From positions 372,001-436,000 of the forward strand of contig JACKLL010000001.1 in the NCBI GenBank assembly GCA_024235935.1: a stretch of DNA of 64,000 bases, given 5' to 3'. The position numbers were made by a program, and so were the translations under genes. The DNA is from Rhodoferax sp. (lineage in GTDB: Bacteria > Pseudomonadota > Gammaproteobacteria > Burkholderiales > Burkholderiaceae_C). Position 1 is the stretch's first letter. Every line of letters begins with the position of its first letter. Below the pieces are notes generated by a model. That model saw nothing but the letters and a program-made list of their open reading frames with translations. It did not search any database and was not told the origin of the DNA. This document shows positions 58,811 to 64,000 of this stretch, piece after piece.

Positions 58811-59668
58811 TCAGGCCGGGTTCTCGAGGATCAAGTGGCCCACGGCGGTATTCGACGCCGGCACATGATAGAACCGATGCGCCACATGCGGCTTGCCACC
58901 GCCGGCGATGTCGGCCATGGCACCACGGGCGATCAGCCACATCACCAATTCGATGCCTTCGGAGCCAGCCTCGCGCACGTAGTCGATATGCGGCACCTGT
59001 GCCAGGCCCGCCGGATCGGCAATCAGCCGGTCCAGGAACATGTTGTCGAACTCCTTGTTGATCAGGCCCGCGCGCGGCCCCTGCAACTGGTGGCTCATGC
59101 CACCCGTGCCCCAGATCTGCACATTCAGCGGCGTGTCGAAGGACGCGATGGCACGGCCGATGGCCTTGCCCAGTTCGAAACAGCGGCGCCCGGACGGCAC
59201 CGGGTACTGCACCACGTTGACCGCGAACGGAATCACCGGGCATGGCCATGCCTGCGGCTGGCCACACATCAGCGACAGTGGCACCGTCAGGCCATGGTCC
59301 ACATCCATCTTGTTGACGATGGTCAGGTCGAAATCATCCTGGATCACCGACTGCGCAATGTGCGATGCCAGTTCGGGATGACCGATGACCTTGGGCACCG
59401 GACGTGGACCGTAGCCTTCGTCGGCAGGCTGGAACTCGGCAGCGGTGCCGATGGCGAAGGTCGGAATCATCTCCAGGCTGAACGCGGTGGCGTGGTCGTT
59501 GTAGACCAGAAAAATCACGTCGGGCGCGTTGTCCTTCATCCACTGCTTGGAGAAATCGTAGCCCTGGAACACCGGCTTCCAATAGGCCTCGGTGGTCTTG
59601 CCGAGATCGATTGCAGCGCCGATCGCCGGCACGTGGGAGGTATAGACACTGGCGGTGATCCTGGCCAT
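58811..59668 (-). CDS. pmdB: Protocatechuate 4,5-dioxygenase beta subunit
   Basis: PmdB (LigB) is the catalytic subunit of the extradiol dioxygenase that opens protocatechuate between C4 and C5. The Fe(II) ligands of the LigB family are visible: His12 (TSHVPA), His59 (YNDHA) and Glu240 (SEGIELVMW), with active-site His193 (GTGGMSHQLQG). Length is 285. The ATG at 59668 overlaps the pmdA stop (TGATG) and has AGGAG 8 nt upstream. Confidence 0.96.
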   Translation of the reverse strand: MARITASVYTSHVPAIGAAIDLGKTTEAYWKPVFQGYDFSKQWMKDNAPDVIFLVYNDHATAFSLEMIPTFAIGTAAEFQPADEGYGPRPVPKVIGHPELASHIAQSVIQDDFDLTIVNKMDVDHGLTVPLSLMCGQPQAWPCPVIPFAVNVVQYPVPSGRRCFELGKAIGRAIASFDTPLNVQIWGTGGMSHQLQGPRAGLINKEFDNMFLDRLIADPAGLAQVPHIDYVREAGSEGIELVMWLIARGAMADIAGGGKPHVAHRFYHVPASNTAVGHLILENPA

Positions 59669-60114
59669 CAAACGGCTCCTTTCTGTTGTCCTGCGCGTCC
59701 CTGCGGCTGGCGGTGTGCCTGCGCGTCGCCGTCTTCGCCCACGACCCGGTTGCCTTGCGCCGAACGGCCGCCGGCAAGCATCATGGCGCGGTACTCGTCC
59801 TCGGTCATGCCGGTCATGCTGCCCGCCATCTGCTGGAAACTCTTGCCATCGGTGGCGCCGATCTTGGCGAGGAAGTAGATGTTGCCGCCCAGCGCAATGC
59901 AGCGGTTCAGGTCACGTGCAAGCACCGCCTGCTTTTGCGCCTCGGTCATCGGCCACTCATCCAGGTAGGCGCGTTCGTCGGCCTTGAAGCGGGTGCGGTT
60001 ATCGGCCTTCATCAGCGACATGCAGAACTGATTCAGGTGGTAGCCCTTGCGCGACTGCTCTGCATCGAAGATCGTCGTTCCGGGAACGTCCAGGTAGGGT
60101 TTGTCCAGCGACAT
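59668..60114 (-). CDS. pmdA: Protocatechuate 4,5-dioxygenase alpha subunit
   Basis: PmdA (LigA) is the small helical subunit that caps the active site of PmdB. The 148-residue protein has the LigA pattern PGTTIFDAEQSRKGYHLNQF, then NRCIALGGNIYFLAKIGATDG (about residues 70-90), and a Gln/Gly-rich end. It precedes pmdB with a 1-nt overlap and follows pmdD by 15 nt. Confidence 0.96.
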   Translation of the reverse strand: MSLDKPYLDVPGTTIFDAEQSRKGYHLNQFCMSLMKADNRTRFKADERAYLDEWPMTEAQKQAVLARDLNRCIALGGNIYFLAKIGATDGKSFQQMAGSMTGMTEDEYRAMMLAGGRSAQGNRVVGEDGDAQAHRQPQGRAGQQKGAV

Positions 60115-60129
60115 GGTGATGTTCCTCTT

Positions 60130-61035
60130 TCAGGTCCAGTACAGGCGGGTCGGGTTGTCGACCAGCAACTTTTGCTGCAGTTCGGCTGTGGTGGCGATCT
60201 GCGGAATGAAATCGACCAGCAGTCCGTCGTCGGGCATATGGTCTTTCAGGTTCGGGTGCGGCCAGTCTGTGCCCCACAACACCCGGTCCGGGAACGTCTC
60301 GACCAGCTTGCGGGCAAACGGCACGACGTCGCGGTAGGCATGCTGTTCACCGTTCAAAGCGCTGGGGCCACTCCTGGACAAGCGCTCCGGGCAGCTGACC
60401 TTGCTCCAGATGTTGGGATGTTCGTGCATCATCTTCACGAACAGGCTGAACTCCGGTCCGTCGACCGGCTTGGCGACGTCGGGACGCCCCATGTGGTCGA
60501 CGACGACCGTGGTCGGCAATGCGGTGAAGAACTCGTACAGATCCGGCAGATCCTGGGCCTCGAAATACACCACCACATGCCAGCCCAGCGGCGCAATGCG
60601 GTTGGCGATCTCCAGCAACACCTCGCGCGGCGTGAAGTCGGCCAGGCGCTTGACGAAGTTGAAGCGCGTGCCGCGCACGCCCGCGGCGTGCATCTGCTGC
60701 AGTTCGGCATCGGTCACGTTGCGGTTGACGGTGGCCACGCCCCGCGCCTTGCCGTTTGACGCCTCGAGTGCGTCGACCAGGGCCCGGTTGTCACTGCCGT
60801 GGCAGGTGGCCTGCACAATGACGTTCTTGTCGAAACCCAGGTGGTCGCGCAGCGCGAAGAGTTGTTCCTTCGACGCATCGCACGGCGTGTATTTGCGCTC
60901 GGGCGCATACGGAAAAACCTTGCCGGGTCCGAACACGTGGCAATGGGCATCGACCGCGCCGGCGGGCAATTGGAAGCGGGGTTTGCTGGGGCCGTTGAAC
61001 CAGTCCAGCCAGCCCGGTGTCTTGGTGAATTCCAT
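60130..61035 (-). CDS. pmdD: 2-pyrone-4,6-dicarboxylate hydrolase
   Basis: PmdD (LigI) opens 2-pyrone-4,6-dicarboxylate to 4-oxalomesaconate. This amidohydrolase-superfamily barrel has 301 residues; His31 and His33 (DAHCHVFGP) and Asp257 (WGTDWPHPN) mark the active site. LigI works without a metal. Family features FPYAPERKYTP and VQATCHGSDN are clear. It lies between pmdF and pmdA. Confidence 0.95.
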   Translation of the reverse strand: MEFTKTPGWLDWFNGPSKPRFQLPAGAVDAHCHVFGPGKVFPYAPERKYTPCDASKEQLFALRDHLGFDKNVIVQATCHGSDNRALVDALEASNGKARGVATVNRNVTDAELQQMHAAGVRGTRFNFVKRLADFTPREVLLEIANRIAPLGWHVVVYFEAQDLPDLYEFFTALPTTVVVDHMGRPDVAKPVDGPEFSLFVKMMHEHPNIWSKVSCPERLSRSGPSALNGEQHAYRDVVPFARKLVETFPDRVLWGTDWPHPNLKDHMPDDGLLVDFIPQIATTAELQQKLLVDNPTRLYWT

Positions 61036-61069
61036 GGGGTCTGTCTCTCCTCGGGTGGGGGTGTCGGCG

Positions 61070-61759
61070 TCAGTCGATGTATTTCAGGCCGGCCTTCTCA
61101 AGGGCCGGACGCATGTTGTACATGTCCAGCCCCAGCACGCCGGCGGCCAGCTTGGCGCGCTTTTCAGTTTCATTGGCTTCGCGCGCTGCAGCCGCATCGG
61201 CCACCTGCTGCGCAAGCGCGGCCGGGACCACCACCACGCCGTCGTCGTCGGCAATGACCACGTCGCCAGGGTTCACCATCGCACCGGCGCACACCACCGG
61301 AATATTGACCGAGCCCAGCGTGGCCTTGATCGTGCCCTTGGCATGGACCGCTTTGGAGAACACCGGGAACTGCATGCCGGTCAGGTCCTTCACGTCTCGC
61401 ACGCCACCGTCGATGACCAGGCCCACCGCGCCGCGGGCACGGAACGAAGTCGCCAGCAGGTCACCGAAAAATCCGTCGGCGTTGTCCGATGTCACGGCGG
61501 CAATCACCACGTCGCCGGGCTGCAACTGCTCCGCCACGACATGCATCATCCAGTTGTCGCCCGGATGCAGCAGCACCGTGACCGCGGTGCCGCACAGCTG
61601 TGCGCCGGTATAGATGGGGCGCATGTACGGCTTCATCAGGCCGACGCGGCCCATGGCCTCGTGGATGGTTGCGACACCGAAGCCCGACAGCTGGTCCACG
61701 GCGACCTTGTCCGCCCGTGCGATGTTGCGTTTGACGATACCGAGTTGCGTCATGGTCAT
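61070..61759 (-). CDS. pmdF: 4-carboxy-4-hydroxy-2-oxoadipate aldolase
   Basis: PmdF (LigK) splits 4-carboxy-4-hydroxy-2-oxoadipate into pyruvate and oxaloacetate, the last step of the pathway. The RraA-like fold shows HEAMGRVG, the DGGVRD motif with the Arg-Asp pair, and CAGAMVNPGDVVIADDDGVVVVP. Length is 229. Its ATG overlaps the pmdE stop as ATGA. A second ATG two codons in is an alternative. Confidence 0.95.
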   Translation of the reverse strand: MTMTQLGIVKRNIARADKVAVDQLSGFGVATIHEAMGRVGLMKPYMRPIYTGAQLCGTAVTVLLHPGDNWMMHVVAEQLQPGDVVIAAVTSDNADGFFGDLLATSFRARGAVGLVIDGGVRDVKDLTGMQFPVFSKAVHAKGTIKATLGSVNIPVVCAGAMVNPGDVVIADDDGVVVVPAALAQQVADAAAAREANETEKRAKLAAGVLGLDMYNMRPALEKAGLKYID

Positions 61760-62796
61760 TTCCCCTTTTTCTTCAATGCGGCGTCCAGACGCGGAAACAC
61801 GCGCCGGGCATTGCCTTCGTAGATCTGGTAACGGTCTTCGGCGCTCAGGATCTTCGAGGCCTCGATATAGCGCTTGGTATCGTCGTAGTAATTGCCGGTT
61901 TCCGGGTCGATGCCGCGCACCGCACCAATCATCTCGGATGCGAAAAGCACGTTCTTGACCGGGATCACGGTATTGAGCAAATCAATGCCCGGCTGGTGGT
62001 AGACGCAGGTGTCGAAGTAGATGTTGTTGAGCAGGTGGTCCTGCAGCAGCGGCTTCTTCAGCTCCTGCGCCAATCCGCGGAAACGGCCCCAGTGGTAGGG
62101 CACGGCGCCACCGCCATGGGGGATCAGGAAGCGCAGCGTCGGGAATTCCTTGAACAGGTCGGAAGTCAGGCACTGCATGAAGGCCGTGGTGTCCGCGTTC
62201 AGGTAGTGCGCGCCAGTGGTATGAAAGCACGGATTGCAGCTGGTCGACACATGGATCATGGCCGGAATGTCGTACTCGACCATCTTCTCGTAGATCGGGA
62301 ACCAGTGCTTGTCGCTCAAGGGTGGCGAGGTCCAGTGCCCGCCGCTGGGATCCGGGTTCAGGTTGATGCCGACATTGCCGTACTGGGTGACGCACTTCTC
62401 CAGCTCGGCCACACAGGTCGCAGGATCGACGCCGGGCGACTGCGGCAGCATCGCGGCACCGATGAAGTTGTCGGGAAACAGCTGCGAGACGCGCCAGCAC
62501 AGCTCGTTGCAGATGGCCGCCCACGTCGACGACACGTTGAAGTCGCCGATATGGTGGGCCATGAAGCTGGCGCGTGGCGAAAAAATGGTCAGGTCGGAGC
62601 CGCGCTCCTTCATCAGGCGCAACTGGTTGGTCTCGATGGACTCGCGCAATTCGTCGTCGCTGATCCGCAGTTCGCTGACCTTGGGCATGGAGGCCGGGTC
62701 CTGGATGCCGGCAATCTGGCGATTGCGCCACTGCTCCAGTGCCTTGGGTGCCGTCGTGTAGTGGCCGTGGCAATCGATGACCATCGGATTTGTCAT
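61756..62796 (-). CDS. pmdE: 4-oxalomesaconate hydratase
   Basis: PmdE (LigJ) hydrates 4-oxalomesaconate to the aldolase substrate. It is an amidohydrolase-2 (ACMSD-like) barrel of 346 residues with the HxH pair in IDCHGHYT, His in IPHGGGAVPYH and the C-terminal LFASEMIG. First gene of the operon and divergent from a LysR regulator. The tautomerase PmdU and transporter PmdK, which precede it in Comamonas, are absent. Confidence 0.94.
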   Translation of the reverse strand: MTNPMVIDCHGHYTTAPKALEQWRNRQIAGIQDPASMPKVSELRISDDELRESIETNQLRLMKERGSDLTIFSPRASFMAHHIGDFNVSSTWAAICNELCWRVSQLFPDNFIGAAMLPQSPGVDPATCVAELEKCVTQYGNVGINLNPDPSGGHWTSPPLSDKHWFPIYEKMVEYDIPAMIHVSTSCNPCFHTTGAHYLNADTTAFMQCLTSDLFKEFPTLRFLIPHGGGAVPYHWGRFRGLAQELKKPLLQDHLLNNIYFDTCVYHQPGIDLLNTVIPVKNVLFASEMIGAVRGIDPETGNYYDDTKRYIEASKILSAEDRYQIYEGNARRVFPRLDAALKKKGK

Positions 62797-62943
62797 TGCT
62801 GTTTCTCCTCGCGTCTCTGGGGGTCTTCGTATGCGGCGTACCGCATGTCGGGGGTGGTCGCAGCTGCGGTGCAGCCACCTGCTTTCGCCTGGGGCATTGT
62901 GGGCGGTTTGCGCGCAAAGAAGAAGGCCGCGCGGCCTCTAGCA
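62797..62943. promoter_or_regulatory. pmdE leader / promoter region
   Basis: This 147-nt stretch lies between the pmdE ATG and the LysR operator. It holds a palindrome AGGCCGC/GCGGCCT (62924-62937) and no gene. Transcription of pmdE presumably starts near or just left of 62944, where TATAAC occurs on the minus strand, but no convincing -35 was found. Confidence 0.3.
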
Positions 62944-62964
62944 GTTATAACGACTTGGCATAAC
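62944..62964. promoter_or_regulatory. LysR-type operator (GTTAT-N11-ATAAC)
   Basis: Perfect dyad GTTAT-N11-ATAAC, which contains the T-N11-A core of LysR-family recognition sites. It lies 43 nt before the LysR gene and about 147 nt before pmdE. The TATAAC -10-like element toward pmdE overlaps it. Confidence 0.7.
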
Positions 62965-62973
62965 CCATAGAAT

Positions 62974-62995
62974 GGTATTCAAACTTCCAGATACC
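62974..62995. promoter_or_regulatory. Second dyad in the pmd operator (GGTAT-N12-ATACC)
   Basis: A second symmetrical element, GGTAT-N12-ATACC, starts 10 nt after the first, immediately upstream of the LysR gene. The spacing fits the second site (activation or self-repression site) common at LysR-controlled divergent promoters. Confidence 0.5.
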
Positions 62996-63006
62996 GCCCA
63001 TACGCC

Positions 63007-63930
63007 ATGGACCTGCGCCAGATCGAATACTTCGTACGGGTGGCCGAACTCGGGGGATTCACCCGGGCCTCGGCCGCACTGGGCATTGCCCAGCCGGCGC
63101 TCAGCCGCCAGGTCCGACTGCTCGAGGTCGAGCTGCGACAGACCCTGTTGACGCGCGACGGGCGTGGCGCCGTCCCTACCGAAGCGGGACGTCTGCTGCT
63201 GGCCCATGGCCGCGGCATCCTGCACCAGGTCGAACGGGCGCGCGAAGAGCTTGGCAAATTGCGCGGCGCGCTGGCCGGTCGTGTCGCGGTCGGTCTGCCA
63301 ACCAGCCTGGCGCGGGTGTTGACGGTGCCCCTGACCCGGGCGTTCGACCGCCAGATGCCGGAAGCCACCATTTCCATCAGCGAAGGCCTGTCCAGCGCGA
63401 TGCTGGAGTCGCTGGTCAACGGGCGGCTCGACATCGCGCTGCTGTACAACGCCCGGCCCAGCCCCGATATCGAGATCACGCCGCTGCAGCAGGAAGAGCT
63501 GTTCCTGGTCCAGTCACGCGCCCATGCGACCGACACGGGCACGATCAGCCTGCAGGCGCTGGCCGCGCTGCCGCTGGTGATTCCCAGCCGGCCGAACGCA
63601 ATCCGGATGCGGGTCGAATCCGAAATGGCGGCGATCGGCTGCAGCCCGAAGATCGCGCTGGAAATTGATGGCGTCTCGGCCATCCTGGACCTTGTGGCCG
63701 ACGGCGCCGGCAACGCGGTTCTCTCCGGCAATGCCGTGGCCAGTTCGGTAAAACCCGGCCTGTTCCGGCTGCGCGCCATCCGGGAGCCGCGGCTGCATGC
63801 CCAGATTTCGCTGGCCGTCAGTGCCCAGCGCCCCGCCACATTGACGCAGCAGGCCACCCAGGCGCTGATCGCGGACACACTGGCCTCGGTGACGCCATCG
63901 TCCCGACGTGGCAAGGCAGGCCCGCCGTGA
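63007..63930 (+). CDS. LysR-family regulator of the pmd operon
   Basis: This is a 307-residue LysR regulator with an N-terminal winged HTH (LRQIEYFVRVAELGG, ALGIAQPALSRQVRLLE) and a periplasmic-binding-like effector domain (about 90-300). Divergent placement next to pmdE and two operator-like dyads support a role in controlling pmdEFDABC, probably with a pathway intermediate as coinducer. Sequence type resembles the NAC/CatM-like branch, which does not fix the ligand. The last 70 bases of the window after it show no gene. Confidence 0.9.
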   Translation: MDLRQIEYFVRVAELGGFTRASAALGIAQPALSRQVRLLEVELRQTLLTRDGRGAVPTEAGRLLLAHGRGILHQVERAREELGKLRGALAGRVAVGLPTSLARVLTVPLTRAFDRQMPEATISISEGLSSAMLESLVNGRLDIALLYNARPSPDIEITPLQQEELFLVQSRAHATDTGTISLQALAALPLVIPSRPNAIRMRVESEMAAIGCSPKIALEIDGVSAILDLVADGAGNAVLSGNAVASSVKPGLFRLRAIREPRLHAQISLAVSAQRPATLTQQATQALIADTLASVTPSSRRGKAGPP

Positions 63931-64000
63931 GGCCCACGTAAGATAGGCCCGTCGACCGAATACGCGTACTTTGCGCGATGCGGTCGGCGCCCTTCACCGC

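Overview
This is a GC-rich, gene-dense chromosomal window from a betaproteobacterium, most likely of the order Burkholderiales and probably Comamonadaceae or close to it. The evidence is the gene order of three conserved blocks: carAB-greA next to yhbY/rlmE-ftsH-folP-glmM; rpsB-tsf-pyrH-frr-uppS-cdsA-dxr-rseP-bamA-skp-lpxD-fabZ-lpxA-lpxB-rnhB; and rnr/tRNA-Leu/rimO/phaR. A protocatechuate 4,5-cleavage (pmd/lig) operon in the Comamonas gene order E-F-D-A-B-C supports this. I see no insertion sequence, prophage, integron or CRISPR array, and no gap between genes above about 270 bases.

Layout. 1-11.3 kb: minus-strand housekeeping genes glmM, folP, ftsH and rlmE, divergent yhbY, then a DUF4149 membrane protein, greA, carB and carA. 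11.3-26.4 kb: one long minus-strand run for ribosome and translation factors, isoprenoid, phospholipid and lipid A synthesis, and outer-membrane assembly, ending in an rRNA/tRNA methyltransferase-like gene. 26.6-32.5 kb: amidase, DadA-like oxidoreductase, metallo-beta-lactamase-fold hydrolase, NAD(P)HX repair enzyme and an SDR. 32.6-37.4 kb: rnr, tRNA-Leu(CAG), two tandem 28-bp palindromes, rimO, phaR and tRNA-Val(GAC). 37.5-43.6 kb: HSD10-type SDR, VOC protein, lipoprotein-type gamma-glutamyltranspeptidase, acyl-CoA ligase and a malate/lactate dehydrogenase-family enzyme. 43.6-48.2 kb: dnaG and rpoD, with a strong promoter and a repeat-bearing leader before rpoD. 48.2-54.6 kb: sugar-acid genes, namely D-tartrate dehydratase with a divergent LysR regulator, a phosphatase, an EamA transporter, and an L-threonate dehydrogenase/3-oxo-tetronate kinase pair. 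54.7-57.6 kb: a full-length ArsA-type ATPase without arsenic-operon partners, and an aldo/keto reductase. 57.7-63.9 kb: the pmd operon and its divergent LysR regulator, with clear T-N11-A operator symmetry between them.

How the genes work together. The central block couples cell-envelope precursor synthesis (dxr, uppS, cdsA, lpxABD, fabZ) to outer-membrane protein insertion (bamA, skp) and envelope stress proteolysis (rseP). The right third is catabolic: protocatechuate ring cleavage to pyruvate and oxaloacetate, D-tartrate to oxaloacetate, and part of a four-carbon acid-sugar route. Regulation visible in the sequence includes rho-independent terminators after carB, rpsB, ftsH, rpoD, tRNA-Leu/rimO and tRNA-Val, several stop/start overlaps in operons, and LysR-type operators.

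I did not find a clearly new multi-gene system. The items most worth a second look are the tandem identical-length palindromes beside tRNA-Leu, the missing AUG start and missing N-terminal domain of RNase R packed against tRNA-Leu, the orphan ArsA, the LpxA residue predicting C10 acyl selection, the incomplete tetronate and pmd sets, and the repeated leader of rpoD.
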